Positions 23,950 through 35,660 of a DNA stretch of 64,000 nt are shown here, in pieces (within the stretch, counting starts at the first letter, position 1; each line of letters begins with the position of its first letter). The DNA comes from Polytrichum commune (taxonomy: Eukaryota > Streptophyta > Polytrichopsida > Polytrichales > Polytrichaceae). Position numbers and translations under genes: made by a program. Below the pieces are notes generated by a model. It was not told the DNA's origin and made no database searches. It was given only the letters and a program-made list of their open reading frames with translations. Location of the stretch: positions 32,502,144-32,566,143 of the forward strand of contig OX485809.1 of NCBI GenBank assembly GCA_950295325.1, given 5' to 3'.

Positions 23950-24800
23950 TTGCAATTAGTATGAGATGGCTAGATCCAAATCAAGGCCGTAGCAACTTTC
24001 TTCATAATTTGTGGAACTCATGTGGAAACTTTATTCATTGTCAAAGTGAAGATTCATGTGGTCTTTAAATGGTCATATCCCCCCCCCCCACCCCAAATCA
24101 TGTTGACTATTGAGCCTACAATGGTTATAAATTAGTTATTTTGAGCTAAATCAACTCCTAATTGGGTTAAGAGACCCCGTGTTAATCATTTGAGCTATTG
24201 GGATGAATCAACAACCAACCTTTAGGGGGTCAGTTTTTCACTATTGCCCCCTCAATAGATATGAAAAAAACCCAACTAGTATGCATGATCTATTTAAAAC
24301 TAGAGATTGTTCGTCCACAAAGGTGTCAAAAGTAATGATGAATTGTCGAAACGTGAAAACCAAGTTAGGTATCAAAACATATCTTGGTCATAGGATTCGA
24401 ATTGAGGAAAGAAGATATTAAGGTAGATGGCTTTACATGGTTACTTTTCCCAACTAGCCCATTTCTCCTAGGATATAAAACATGCGACTAGTACATGATG
24501 GTTAGCAAAACCGAATCGAGGTCGTAACCACTCTTTTGTAAATTTAGAGCCCGTATTAATATAATATTCATCCTCAAAGTGAAGATTCTTGTGCTCATTA
24601 CATTGTCATACAAGGAGTCCCCCCCCCCCCTCAAATTTTGTTGACTGCTGAACCTAAAATGGTTATCATATTTCTTTTAGCACGTAGGTCAACCGCTTTC
24701 AAACACATGCCTTTTTGGTGTCCGTTCTTAGATCCCCACCAAACCCCATACCGCCCAAATATGTAGATTGCCGATCAAGAGAAAGAACCAAACGAGGCAC
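23950..24800 (+). repeat. Two further family D copies in a row
   Basis: A partial copy (about 23950-24140: GAGATGGCTAGATCCAAATC, GTTGACTATTGAGCCTACAA) is followed by a fuller one (24421-24790: TTAAGGTAGATGGC, CATGATGGTTAGCAAAACC, GTTGACTGCTGAACC, GGTGTCCGTTCTTAGATCC). Poly-C runs at about 24069 and 24618 fall at the same place in both copies, just before GTTGACT. The 98-codon ORF at 24715-25011 overlaps the second copy and is not credible. Confidence 0.6.
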
Positions 24801-25024
24801 GTCTACCGTATTTGTCCCACATATTTGTCTTGCATTTTTGGAGTTCACGTTTACTAGGTACCTAAACTTTGCCAATGGATACTCGGGTATGACTAGTCTG
24901 CCAAAGCATTCCCAAGTCATGTGCCGGACTATGACAATGGCGACTTCATACTTTTGGCATAAAAAAAAAGGGGATGAAAATACCAACGCTCGTGTTCACA
25001 TGCCAACATAGTTGAAGGAAACTC

Positions 25025-25245
25025 TTGAAGCATCATCGGTCAAAATCCGCGTGTTTCCGAGTCCAACCGGTTACATGTTGTGATGATCTTTTGGGTTTCC
25101 TTCATTAATTTTAGGTCTATTCCCCTATATAAATTCCCTCTAGGTTGATGGGCAATTCTCGTGAAGCCTTCAACGAGCTAGTTCTCAAACTCCACCGGTC
25201 CATGTGTGAACTAGTGATTGGTTCTCCCCATTCATTGATCTTCAC
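25025..25245 (+). repeat. AACCGGTT-rich repeat, third copy
   Basis: CATCGGTCAAAATCCGCGTG, GTCCAACCGGTTACATG, TCAAACTCCACCGGTCCATG and GAACTAGTGATTGGTTCTCC parallel 18460-18645. The junction here reads AACTAG, which is the CTAG target inferred for the MITE at 10492. A (GA)n run follows at 25331-25349. Confidence 0.65.
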
Positions 25246-25674
25246 GAAGCAATGTTTGGCTTGTGTTTGAACGGTTACGTTTGATGGTTTATAGGTGGAA
25301 GGTTGAAGAGGAGAACCGTGAGTCAAAGAGAGAGAGAGAGAGAGAGAGATGGGGGACGGCACGAGCTTCCTCCCAAGTGTAAGTATGCATTCATGAATTA
25401 AAATAAAGGGGAGGAACAACTTGTGGAGCATAACGTTTGAAGAGTCATTATGGATTTGAGGTCATAATGTATCGTCCTTGAAAGTGGCGAGGGGTACAAA
25501 AGAGTCGCCCAACCAAATTTTGGTTGGGTAAAGGGGCAACACAATCGTAGACCCCACTACATGTGGTCGGGATGCGGTCGGGATGCGAAACAATCATGTA
25601 GTTGCCGATCGATTCATTCTTACCCCAAAATATGATATCCAACCCATAGGCCTAAAATTGGTAGAAAGTAGATA

Positions 25675-25712
25675 CATGGATAGATGGATGGATAGATAGA
25701 TAGATAGATCAC
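25675..25712 (+). repeat. GGAT/GATA microsatellite
   Basis: Imperfect GGAT units pass into GATA units. Confidence 0.85.
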
Positions 25713-25755
25713 GGAGTGCAAAAGTTATTTCTTCTCCTAGTGAAATGTAAGTGGG

Positions 25756-26528
25756 GTTGAGGGCCCAGGGGTGGACTCTTCATACCATGTACGAACTAAC
25801 GTGAGTGTAAGAAGTTTTATTATTTGAGGCATAGGCGTACGTAGTATATATAAGGGAGAGGTATTCTTTGTCTATAGCGTGTACTTCTAAAAAGGCTATT
25901 AAAAAGTTTGAAGTGAAGATAGATGTACAAAAGGGAGGCTTGAGGTGTAGAGAATGTTTTTGTTGACAATAGATGTGTTAGTTTCATCCAATTCACGTAT
26001 TCATTCATTGTTTCCGATGTGGTAGTAAGGTCCAATGACTATCCAATCCATTCTTGTTAGGGTTTGCATTCAGGTTCTAGGTTCTTACAAACTGGATGTT
26101 CTTGGAGCGCTCATAGACTCCCTTGAGTTTTGCTCTCCGTGTTGTTGCTAAGTTATCATGCTCTTGTCTTCTCTTTGTTTGATGCAATCGTTGACTTACA
26201 TGCTATGGATGAAAATTTGTTAAATGACTTTCTTATTGGAAAATGAGAGTGGATTTTATATGTAATAAAGGCCTATTTGTTTCATGATTTGAATTTTGTA
26301 TATGTAACAGAGACATCTACGACACTAAATTGAATAGCTCAGTATAAATGCATCAATCCATTTTCTAGCTTGCCATTAGTATGTATGTATATATATATAT
26401 ATTTGTTTTATTTATTTATTTAATCTTATTTTCTCTTTAATCTTCACTTATATAGGGGGTTTAATCTCATAGTGACCCACACATGTCATTTAGGTTTCTA
26501 ATGAAGAGTCCACCCCCAGGGTTGAGGG
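25756..26528 (+). mobile_element. hAT-like element, 757 bp, with 8-10-bp TSD
   Basis: The element is 25764-26520. The left end is CCCAGGGGTGGACTCTTCAT and the right end inverts to CCTGGGGGTGGACTCTTCAT. GTTGAGGG flanks both sides (25756-25763, 26521-26528); because the ends are G-rich the match can be slid to 10 bp, but 8 fits the relatives at 44506 and 57625. It holds no transposase ORF. An inverted relative is at 5893-6614 and a deletion copy at 4350-4562. GATG microsatellites lie just upstream. Confidence 0.85.
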
Positions 26529-27288
26529 AGACGTGTGTTATTTGGAAACTTTTCTCTACACCCACTTGTCATAGGATTTATGTTGACTATTGAGCCTATA
26601 ATGGTTAGCATATTTTGAGCACATAGATCAATCTTGTCTAAACATCTATAGTCGACAAGGTCCATTTAGCTGCTCACTAGGGTCATGTAATGCCGACATG
26701 AATGAGATCTATGTTTTTTAGGTGAATGAAGTTAAGGTTTACGTGATGGTGGCTTGTGTTTGGTCACCCTTATAAGAGTTTTCAGAAGTGTTATATCCAA
26801 GCTTAAGAATATAGATGAGCAGTTATGGGTTAACCTATAAATCGACTATGTGCTACCCTCGCTTTACCTTTTTGGAATTTGTAGCAATTTCCATATTCAT
26901 GAATAAAATCAAATAAAAAAATGTGTCCTCCTTAGAATTTTGTTATGTTTGCAATATAGATAGATAGATAGATAGATAGATATCCCGCTATTACTCCTCC
27001 TAAATAGATGCAAACTTCCTTATTTTATGGGTTATAGATACCTCAACCTTAGCATGTCCACCTAAAAACAAACAACTTTAGGTATGCACCCACTTCCCTT
27101 AAGATATTATATGCACAATTAGCTAGTACAAGACAATTCACAACTCCAAATCGCGGTTGTAGCCATTTCCTCATAATTTACGGTGCTCATATGCATATGT
27201 TATTCATGATTACTGTGAGAATCTCCTATCCTTCTAAATAATGATGCTAGCAGTCCCTCAATAATTATAATAACTATTTAAACAAAAT
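26529..27288. other. Gene-free stretch with partial family D copies and a GATA microsatellite
   Basis: Partial family D pieces are at about 26577-26650 (TGTTGACTATTGAGCCTATA) and 27115-27225 (CACAATTAGCTAGTACAAGA). A (GATA)n run of about six units lies at 26957-26983. No gene seen. Confidence 0.5.
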
Positions 27289-27467
27289 TTGGATAAGTCT
27301 ATAACATTATTAAGTAGTGTGTGTTCGTGCATGTGGGCCTTGAGAATATAACCATGGGATTAATTAGTGCAAATTCAATCTACACTAGTTGCAGCACCCC
27401 ATGGTTATATTCTTGGGGCCCATGTGAATGAACGCACACTGCTTAATAATGTTATGTAGTTATCCAA
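27289..27467 (+). mobile_element. Foldback MITE of 179 bp with arms of about 69 bases
   Basis: The left arm (27289-27358) begins TTGGATAAGTCTATAACATT and ends AATATAACCATGGG. The right arm (27398-27467) is its inversion with a few changes. Weaker pairing continues outside (TTTAAACAAAATT with the inverted TTTAAAGAATATT), so the true ends may be near 27277 and 27480. The loop is 39 bases. It shares ATAACATTATT with the 22.7 kb family. Confidence 0.8.
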
Positions 27468-27748
27468 TATTCTTTAAACACTATAAGTGTTATAAACACT
27501 TATAACAAGTAGTATAGACAAATCTTAACACTTAAGTGGCATTGGATTAAAAAAAATAGCACTTATATAAATAATGAAAATACACAAAGTTATGAATGTC
27601 ATCATACAGCTATGTGTAATTGAAAAACAAATCTAAAGTAGTTTGAAGAGATTCTTGTACACATTAATATCCTATTACTTTTTGAAGCGTTCATATGTGT
27701 TGGATGAGAGAGGTCTACCATTAATAGGTTTTTTTTTCCAAGAATTGT

Positions 27749-27920
27749 TGCAAGGTCACTAATGCACTTTCAATATCCTTGAATCCTACTCTATCTATCA
27801 CCACATCACCAATTTGCACATTGTCAACTTCTTCAATAAGTCCATCGTTGGTTGCATCATCTTTTTCACCAAACATACCTATAATTTCCTCCTCAATTAT
27901 TCAATTTCATCCAATTAGCA
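27749..27920 (-). pseudogene. Possible 3' exon of a pogo/Tigger-like transposase
   Basis: On the minus strand an open stretch from about 27913 to 27749 reads an acidic region (EEVDNVQIGDVVID) and then ESALVTLQQFLEKK and TY before a stop. An acidic tail followed by a last helix of the form ALxxLxxFLxx is how many CENP-B/pogo transposases end (family knowledge). No catalytic region is present nearby. The link to the pogo-like MITEs at 22.1 and 36.4 kb is a guess. Confidence 0.25.
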
Positions 27921-28167
27921 ATTATAGAGGTGAATTTGTTGAAGATGAGAGCATAATATTTTTCATTTTTAACACGTATGCAATTTTAACTATTATCAAA
28001 GCAATACATGGTCAAGGGTGGACTGTATTGGTTTGTAATTAGGATAAGGATCTCTCTCTCTCACTCACAAAGTGGGCCAAAACAATTGCAAATTCCACAC
28101 ATTAAATCGTTTATACTCACATTGATTGCAAATACTAACATACACCCTCACATGTCCTAGAGAGGTT

Positions 28168-28190
28168 TTTTTTTGCGGGGGGGGGGGGGG
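28168..28190 (+). repeat. Poly-G run
   Basis: About 17 G in a row after a short T run. Similar G or C runs of 8-11 occur at 24069, 24618, 38503, 40262, 43550 and 58896. Confidence 0.9.
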
Positions 28191-28665
28191 GTCACTGGGG
28201 GTGCACTTAGTTTAAATATTGTAATCCACATGATAGCATGAAAAGGGTCCATTCACTTTAGAGAAATGTAATAATTCAACTACTAATAAATACAATAGGT
28301 TTGAAAGAATACTTATGTAAAATACTTTGCATAATAAAGTTAGGTGTACGATGGAAGCCATGTATTGGAGAGTATGAGGCCATCGCTAGGGGTTTCACAT
28401 GGGATTCTTCTTTGGTTGCTAGGGTTTCTTAGGGTTGGGCAACTCAAGCTTTATTGCATTGTCACTTCTTTTGTATTAAGTGAATTGAGTGGCAAACATT
28501 GAGATTGTGTGGAGGTTATGTCGGTGAAGGTGTGAGAATCATATGAGTTGTTGAGAGTGGCATGAGTTCTCTTCAGAGCTTTTAACATTAATAAGTTTCA
28601 CTTGGCATATTTGAGATCTAATCAAAGTACACAAAATTAGTGGACATATGGTGGTACAATAACAT

Positions 28666-28860
28666 GTGGTTCTCTCAATTTCGACTATCTACTTGAGGCT
28701 AATGGCATATTTGTGTTCTTTTGTGGTGTTATTTGTTGGGTTTTTGTATTTTTGCCAATGCAACACATATTTCAATGCAGAAGTCCAACTGAGAGAAGAT
28801 GGAGAACAAGAGGAACTAACCAAATGTTTGTACATGAAGGACATCATGTCTAAAACTAGT
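28666..28860 (+). other. Exon-like segment after a pyrimidine-rich tract
   Basis: The ORF 28666-28869 ends in NAEVQLREDGEQEELTK after a T-rich tract and TTTCAATGCAG, which looks like a plant 3' splice site. A similar arrangement occurs at 54130-54245 (TGTAATGCAG, then ADVQLNPTYELSDV). The two share N-A-(E/D)-V-Q-L. The MITE at 28861 interrupts this copy. Function unknown; it may be part of a decayed transposase gene. Confidence 0.3.
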
Positions 28861-29364
28861 CACGGGTAGATCACTTAGTGCATTAAAAAAACGACGTGTG
28901 GCATAATATAGAGAGGATTAAAATCATCTGAAATAAAAATTATAAAGGAATTCCAAATAATGAAGGGGCCATTAAATGTAGACAATCCCATTATAAGTAA
29001 GTTAGATGGACATAAAACGTGAGCCATTATTTTTTGTAAAATTAATATAGGGGCTGAAGATAAGGATCCTAGAAGGTATGTTTAGTATGGTATGTAAATG
29101 GGTTTAGGACTCACGGGGATGGATGATAATTGGGAAATTTGTCTGTTCAAAATTACTTAAAAGAAATATAGAGTACAAAAAATTGCAGTGACTTGGACAA
29201 TATAAGTAATGAAAGGGTGCAAACAAATGGGCCATTTTTGATATTTAAGCAATTATAGGGAGGCTTTAATTCAGCCCTTGAAGGTAAATAGCCCCAAAAC
29301 AAAAAACCCCCAGCCGCACGTGGTGCACAAAAATGCCTTAGAGTGATCTACCCGTGAAACTGGT
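28853..29364 (-). mobile_element. hAT-like MITE, CACGGGTAGATCACT termini, second copy
   Basis: The element is 28861-29356 (496 bp), in opposite orientation to 4877-5437. Its ends are CACGGGTAGATCACTTAGTG and, inverted, CACGGGTAGATCACTCTAAG. The flanks are AAACTAGT and AAACTGGT, an 8-bp duplication with one change. Shared inner parts include ACTTGGACAATATAAGTAAT and CTGAAGATAAGGATCCTAGA. Confidence 0.88.
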
Positions 29365-29599
29365 AACTTTTTTTGGAATTGCATAGAATTGCATGTTGGC
29401 TTTCTTGATGTATTTGCACTCTAAATCTTAATATATTTCATTGAGTTGACATTTCTAAGAGATGATCAAAAGATGAATCCATCAACAACAATCAAACATT
29501 TTTCTTGTCTTCAAAGCTCCCTTAGTTGTTTCTTTTGACGTTCAAGGGTCAATATCCACAATAGTCTTTGAACCATAATTAATTATTCCAATCTCCTAT

Positions 29600-29990
29600 C
29601 AACAATATTTGAGTCCAGCACATGAAAATCATCCACTTTTGCTTCTTTTTCTTTTGAAGTTCTACACTAACCAAAACTCTATTTGATCGTGATTTAGCAA
29701 AGTCAAACCCCTTGATATCATCATGTCTTGATGCACCTTTGCAATGGTTGAAGTTCTGTATTATTTACTTAGTAAAGATAAAAACAATATGAATGAAATA
29801 GCATTGTTGTCCATCAAATGATAAATCTCCATATTTCACTCAAAATTAACATCCTAAGGGATGTTAAGTACCTATGAATGATTTGAACTTCTTGCCTTTT
29901 TTTGTTTGAAGGGCAACACTTATGAAATCTTTTGGTAGAGATCATCCACATAGACATCAATTTCAACTAGATAAAATTGTAATTACAAAC
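29600..29990 (-). pseudogene. Ty1/copia pol remnant (reverse transcriptase and RNase H pieces)
   Basis: Minus-strand reading gives LVEIDVYVDDLYQKI at about 29925-29978, matching the copia reverse transcriptase active-site region (YVDD with a preceding hydrophobic LVxI). Further on, DNNAIS (about 29797-29815) and, in another frame, GASRHDDIKGFDFAKS (about 29675-29735) match the copia RNase H segment with its DN-AI and S+HIDI+FHF motifs. The two regions normally lie about 200 residues apart but here only about 40, so the middle is deleted. Frameshifts and stops make it dead. No LTRs were found. Confidence 0.65.
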
Positions 29991-30774
29991 CTATTATTTC
30001 ACAACTTTCTCTTGTTTTCAAACTCCAAAATGATGTTTTCTTCCTATTTTGTAAGTGCATCTTTGCCGTTGCCCTTTTAAAAAGCAATGGATACATAACA
30101 ATCACCACCGCACCCCATCATATCTCTCTCAAGAGTTCAAACTTCGCATTAAACATAGTTTTAAGGTGACCATAATGAAGAGGTCACTTCATTTCAATGT
30201 AGCACAATGGATGGTCATCTACCCCCTTCAAACCTCTTTCAATCGTAGAGAACACTTCTTCTTTAATTTTTCATGTTTAATATTAACCTTCACATCAATG
30301 CTTTATTTACACATACACACACAATTATCTTCCATATTTTGGGTATACAATATGTCATGTAGAGTGACGATTGGTGTTATAATGTTGATGCCTCCACCCC
30401 TATAGGTTTAAGGCCCTTCCACATAGCATTCCACGAGTTCTTTCACTACTTTGGAGTAGGAATTGGAGGGAATTATGGTGGCACTAATTGGAGGTACCAT
30501 AATATTGTTTTGTTACAAGGCAACCCTCCTCAAAGCCTTTAAAATTTGAAAATAAAGAGTACAATTTTGGGTTGATGTAAATTATCTCATGTGAATGAGT
30601 AGTATAGCAATTTAGCTTAACCCTTTATGGCCCCAAAAGCCCACAAGTTGTTTTTCAAAAAACAAAAACTCTTGAAGTGTTAACCCCTATTATGAAACTC
30701 AACTTCGCTTTATGAAATAGTCAAAACGATCACTCTCAAGTGTAAAATAAGCATCCTATCATTTCATGTATTTT
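29991..30774. other. Probable further retroelement debris
   Basis: The minus strand at about 30150 reads AKFELLRE, like the last residues of some copia pol proteins (KFELLRxxLG), but stops surround it. GTAACAATCACCAC and CAATCACCACYRCACCCCAT at 30090-30115 and 33960-33990 show that this piece is repeated. The 116-codon plus-strand ORF (30055-30405) is not recognised. Confidence 0.35.
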
Positions 30775-30775
30775 G

Positions 30776-31106
30776 AGGGCCACTTTACACAAGAGCCAAG
30801 GGTTGTGACCATGTAATTGTGAGAGTCCTTGATTCTCATGCAAAGGCCATACCACGGACATAATTTGCCGGAATTTGCGTGAAACCTACCTCTTGGAGGT
30901 GGGCCTAACGCATATTCCGCCAAACCCTGAAAAATATTTATACTTTGCTATGTAGGAATCATCCATGGTGATTTCTTTGGGTTGTTCATAGGTTTCCACC
31001 TTCTAGTGCGAAGTGAACTTAGACGGTCGTGGTCTTTTTGACCAATGAGATATTTGAGATTGCAATGGTCACGGGCCTTTAGTCTTGTGTGTGAAGTGTC
31101 CCTAAA
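30776..31106 (+). mobile_element. GGCCACTTTACACA-ended element
   Basis: GAGGGCCACTTTACACAAGAG at the left and TCTTGTGTGTGAAGTGTCCC at the right are inverted. Inside, GTGGGCCTAACGC, TGTAGGAATCATCCATGG and GACCAATGAGA resemble the units at 56481-56953, so this copy appears composite. The 60-codon ORF here is spurious. Confidence 0.6.
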
Positions 31107-31689
31107 ACCCACAATTAAACTTTGACGCATGGGGTTTTTTTTCCAATCACCATGTTGTTTTTTAATGTGTGTAAAATAAAACGGTCAGTCCCATTTGTGT
31201 AGCTTGAAGTTTCCATTGTGATATGCAATTAAAATTTCCCAAAAAAATTTGAAGAAAGAAGGGGAAAACAAAAACATAAAAAACTTAGAAAACTAATAGT
31301 AAACTACATATAACCATGTCATGCTAAAAAATTCCATAACCCTTTGAGGTTTTATGGTTGTTGTGCTTGGAGCCCATAACGCACAATACCCAAGAAGGAT
31401 TTTGTCTCTAGATCATGTCACATGGATATTTGCGCCCTTGTAGATTGTGCTCGGGCCTTGGCCAATTTTCAACCAACTCACTATATAGTTACTTACCTAA
31501 CTCATGTAAGTACAAATGCATGACATGAGGGGTTACGTTTTGTCGGTGGGGTCCCAAAATATCCAAGAAAAGTTACCATACTTTTACCATACTATACAAT
31601 ATAGGGTTTTCCAAGATTATAAGTTTTGAAATGAACAATAAGGGTGCTTTTGTCACTCTTCTCAATGGGTTGCATACACTTGAATGGTG

Positions 31690-32042
31690 TAAGGTACACA
31701 TGCCTAACTTGGTTCCTTGCCTTAATCGGACACCTGTATTTGAGTGGTATGTGGTTAGGTGTGGCACCAAGAAGGGATACTAAAGAGAAACATGTTTAAA
31801 AGAAATTGGATTGCATGCTCAAAATATGATAACTATTAGAGGTTCGTACCTCAATATAATTGGGGAGGGGGGGTTTCTGTAGGATTGTTTAATGAGCACA
31901 TAAGTAGTCCTTTTAATTATGATAGTAAGATATTTTTATGTGTTGGGAACATTATGAGGAGAGTGGCTACGACCTCAAGTTGGATTTGCTAACCATCTCA
32001 TACTAATCACGTGTTTCACATCATAGGAGAAGTGGGCAAGTT
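31690..32042 (-). repeat. Family D copy, reverse orientation
   Basis: Read on the minus strand it follows 23345-23672: CATAGGAGAAG boundary, GTGATTAGTATGAGATGG, AACTTGAGGTCGTAGCCAC, GCTCATTAAAC, CCCCCCCTCCCCAATTATA, GAGCATGCAATCCAATTTC, AACCACATACCACTCAAATA. A G-run (31867-31876) sits at the place where other copies have a C-run. Confidence 0.65.
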
Positions 32043-35013
32043 GAGAATCCAAATCGAACCCAATGGGATATCCCTCACAATCCTCAAAGCTCATATGAAT
32101 ATTTAATTCATCATCAATATATATATATATATTCATTTAAACTCTCTAAATCTAGTCAACACAATCAAGAGAACCCTAACCCTAATCAAGTCACATTCCA
32201 TAATAGGCTCTTTATTTTGACATAATAAAATGGTTTTCCTCTCAAGTTTTGCAATGTGTCAATCCTACCTTGGTTGAGACCCTCTCGAGTCCTTTGTAAT
32301 CATATTGATCATGAGGATGGACACCCTCCAAGCATCTAATATATAAACATTTGAATGTTCCAATGTCTGAACATTTTAAATTGCCCACAAATGCAATATT
32401 GAACCCATATAAATTTTGCATATTGTATCCAGATTATGTGTTTTTAGTGCATTGGAATGCTCTTAATCTTGCATACAGGAAGAAACATTTATTTCAATAA
32501 ACATAACAATAGAAATCATGGCTAGGACTTATTATGTTGGTTTTAGGTGTGGTGATTATAAGACACACATCTACCTTAGTGAGGAGGCATCCACTTTCCT
32601 CACTCGCGGGAAATTTAAAAAACAAAAAAAACAAAAACAAAAACAAAAATACAAACCAAAAAAAACATGGTCATGCAAAGTGCACTTCAAATGAAAGTGT
32701 GTCCGTATTCAATTCCATCACACAAAGCAAAGCCCGGGCCCTCATCACCCAAACCGGGTCAATTTTATATGCAACAACCAAAGCAATGATTCAAAAACAC
32801 ACACATTCACTTAGAGATCTCGTGTCAACCACCAACCTCAAAGTGGATGAGCACACATTTCTTGTTCTTAGGACATGCATTAGACCTAAAGTTTGCCACT
32901 CCATTATACTATTATGTTACTTTTGCATTTTATTTTATGTATTTATGTGCTTAGAGTGTCCCCACACGTTGTACACGAAGTACTAGATTAAGTGATGCAA
33001 AGGGCTATTGAATCAGATAATTCTACTTTAGCAAAGAAGGGGAGTCTTTCTATATGTTTCATGTGATCACTTTAAATTTTGGGTTTCTTGATCAAAACAA
33101 GATAATCTACTATATAACGGAGGACATGGTGGTGGTGGCAGCCATTGTCGGATTGTTCTTCAATGTTGTTCATCGTTTCTCAACATTGTTGCATGACCAC
33201 CGTTTCGTAAAGATGAGGGCCCACGTGTGCAATGGACTGGGATGGCACGGGTCAAACTAGCAAATTACAACACGCAAGGCTCTACACAAAAAGAATTGAA
33301 GCTAAAATTCTATTTGGTCAAAGATTGTGAGACATTGATACTTGATTTTCTTACAAAAGAATAAAATATCTTCCCTCTATAAGTTGCATATATGAAGGGA
33401 CGGAGTAGATTAGAGACGAGAGAACACCTCTAAATTGGTGATAATGAGGATGAGAGGGTGCCTACTCCATTTAATTTCACTTGTAAAATGTTTAGAGGTG
33501 CCCGTAATGGGAGAGTGCGGTTGTGTTCTTAGGGCATCTCCATCACCATTGTTAAATCTTCCTCCAATTCTTATGCCAAAGCGGCGGTGGAGGAGCTTGT
33601 GGAAAACTAGGTGGAGGGCCCTTAAAAAATCCACATTAGCAGGAGCACCACCGCAACAATACCAATTGATACTCTAGAGATAATGCTATAGTCCCAAACT
33701 GTGCAAGGAAATAATGTGTGTGTGTGTGTGTGTGTGTGTGTTGTAATATCAATAAGTAATCATATAGGGCTATGAAGATGGCTCTATCAAGCATTGAAAG
33801 AGGTTTGATTGGTGAACACGATCCTCTATATTGCTACACCAAATTAATGCAATCTTGTTATGTTGGTCTTTGTATATCTACATTGACAAGATGTGGTAGG
33901 ATGCAGTGGTAATTGTTATGCCTCCGGTCACCCTTATAATTTTAGAGGAAGTAGATGTGTAACAATCACCACTAAATGCCATCACATCTCCCAATCTCCA
34001 CATTGGTAAATGTAGGTGTACACAGACTAAAACGAAGCAAGCACTCTATTTGATGGTTGGAAATGAATAGTCCAACCTCATTCAATGCTAGAAAGTGCTC
34101 CCTTCATAGCACTTGAGAGAGAGGGATGCCAAGTTGCCAACCCCGTGGACTTCATAGCACTTCAATCTTTATATGGAACTTTTAATGACCACTTCATTGA
34201 TATTAGCATACACATTTTTTTTTTAAAAAGATTACGTATTAATTAACATTTGATATTATAACATCGCATATGCCACTACATTTTAGGGCCCCTTCAACTG
34301 CTATTCCTAAAGATCCCTTTACCTCTGCTTCAATATGCAGTTTGGAGATATAAATAAAATTAAACTAGTAACCACCATGCAAATAAAATAACCAAAGATG
34401 TTTGTAATCTATTTAGCAAGAGAGACAGAGCGCATACAAGCATATCTCTCTTACATCAAACATAAAAGCCTTGAAATATCATACACTTTATAACTTGTTA
34501 TTTTATGTAAATTGACATTGAATTATTTTTTTTAATTTCAAATTATAAATTAGTGTAGTCCAAGTCATTTGAGATGAATTGGTCACAAACCTACTTGGGT
34601 TTAAGTTTTTACGTTGGATTAATGCGATGTACACTTGTATGCAATAATTTTCTCTCTCCCTCAATGAGCGCCCTTCATTCTAGATGTTGAGATTATGAAC
34701 CTTAACCCCTACTTTCCCAAGCAACACATTTTGGTTGATGGATAATTTCATCCCTACATTAACCATGCCTAACTCATTCACGTGCATGAGCCTTGCAATT
34801 AGAGGATGATTAGAATGTCGAAAAAATGTCAAAGTAGGAAGTGGTCATGTTTGTGTTGTGTTAGGAGCTCATGTGAGGGTGTTGACTCTAATCAATGGGT
34901 GAAACTCAAATGCAAACTTTGCATGAACATTAATGATGTTTATGTTGGTAGAAAAAGAAATATTTCTTGATGTTCATGTAAAACCAACCTTTGTGCTCAC
35001 ATTGACTATTCAA
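32043..35013. other. Gene-free stretch, longest chance ORF of the window
   Basis: The ORF 32534-32986 (150 codons) is the longest in the window, but its middle is Lys/Asn from an A-rich simple repeat (32617-32665) and no domain is visible. A (GT)n microsatellite is at 33717-33741. TTAGGGCATCTCCATC at 33529 and GGAGGGCCCTTA at 33613 might be the ends of a 90-bp Harbinger-like MITE (weak). 34540-34690 belongs to a repeat shared with 59.2 and 60.6 kb. Confidence 0.4.
33717..33741 (+). repeat. (GT)n microsatellite
   Basis: About 12 GT units. Confidence 0.95.
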
Positions 35014-35660
35014 TTTAGCATTTGCACACTCACTGATTTTAGGGAATACTTTGCATGAGATATGGGAAAATTTGATTATTTTTATAAACAACTGAAAACA
35101 TGCCTATTTAAATGCCATCCATCCATACAAGGACACGGAGGACCCCAAAAAAAAAGAGCTTGACGGGATCTCTTGGGTGCGCTATTGGAACCAAAAAAAG
35201 ACATTTTTGCTTAAACACACTAAGCACGTGTGACTAAGGCAACCTTAGGGGCTTTTGTTTTCTAGTGCATCTACCTAGTAATATCATTGTGGTATACAAG
35301 CTCATTCTCTCTCCAAATGTTGTAATATTTCCCACCCATTTAACATTTGGACACTCTTTGATTTAGGGAATTCTTTGCATGAGATATGAGATTTTTTAAA
35401 ATTTTTTTGGTAAACCATTACTTCAATATCAGTCAACTATACAAAGCCACCGGGGACCCCAAAAAGAGAGCTTGGAAGGCTCTCTTGGGTGCGCTTGGTG
35501 GAACCAAAAACTACCTTTTTGCTTAAACTCACTAAACATGTGTAACAAAGCCAACCTTAGTCGCTTTCATGTTCCAATGCATATGCCTGATATTATCTTT
35601 GTGGTACAAGAGCTTGTTCCCTACCCAAAATGTTGTAATATTTCCAATCATGTCGTTGTA
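35014..35660 (-). repeat. Two tandem units of about 325 bp carrying a LINE 3' end
   Basis: TTTAGCATTTGCACACTC at 35014 and TTTAACATTTGGACACTC at 35339 start two units with the same order: TTTGCATGAGATATG, an A/T-rich tract, GACCCCAAAAAxAGAGCTTG, CTCTTGGGTGCGCT, TTTTTGCTTAAAC, TGTTGTAATATTTCC. Reversed, this is the 3' end of the LINE read at 35470-36177. Because sequence beyond the tail is repeated too, it is a local duplication rather than two insertions. Confidence 0.65.

Noticed and set aside
24699..25011. Overlapping 95- and 98-codon ORFs
   Set aside because: Both lie on a family D copy and are antiparallel shadows of each other.
32534..32986. Longest ORF (150 codons)
   Set aside because: The middle is Lys/Asn from an A-rich simple repeat, the ends lack any domain, and there is no splice or promoter context.
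33529..33624. Second GGGCATC-type Harbinger MITE
   Set aside because: Ends TTAGGGCATCTCCATC and GGAGGGCCCTTA pair only over a few bases and the 90-bp length is too short for certainty.
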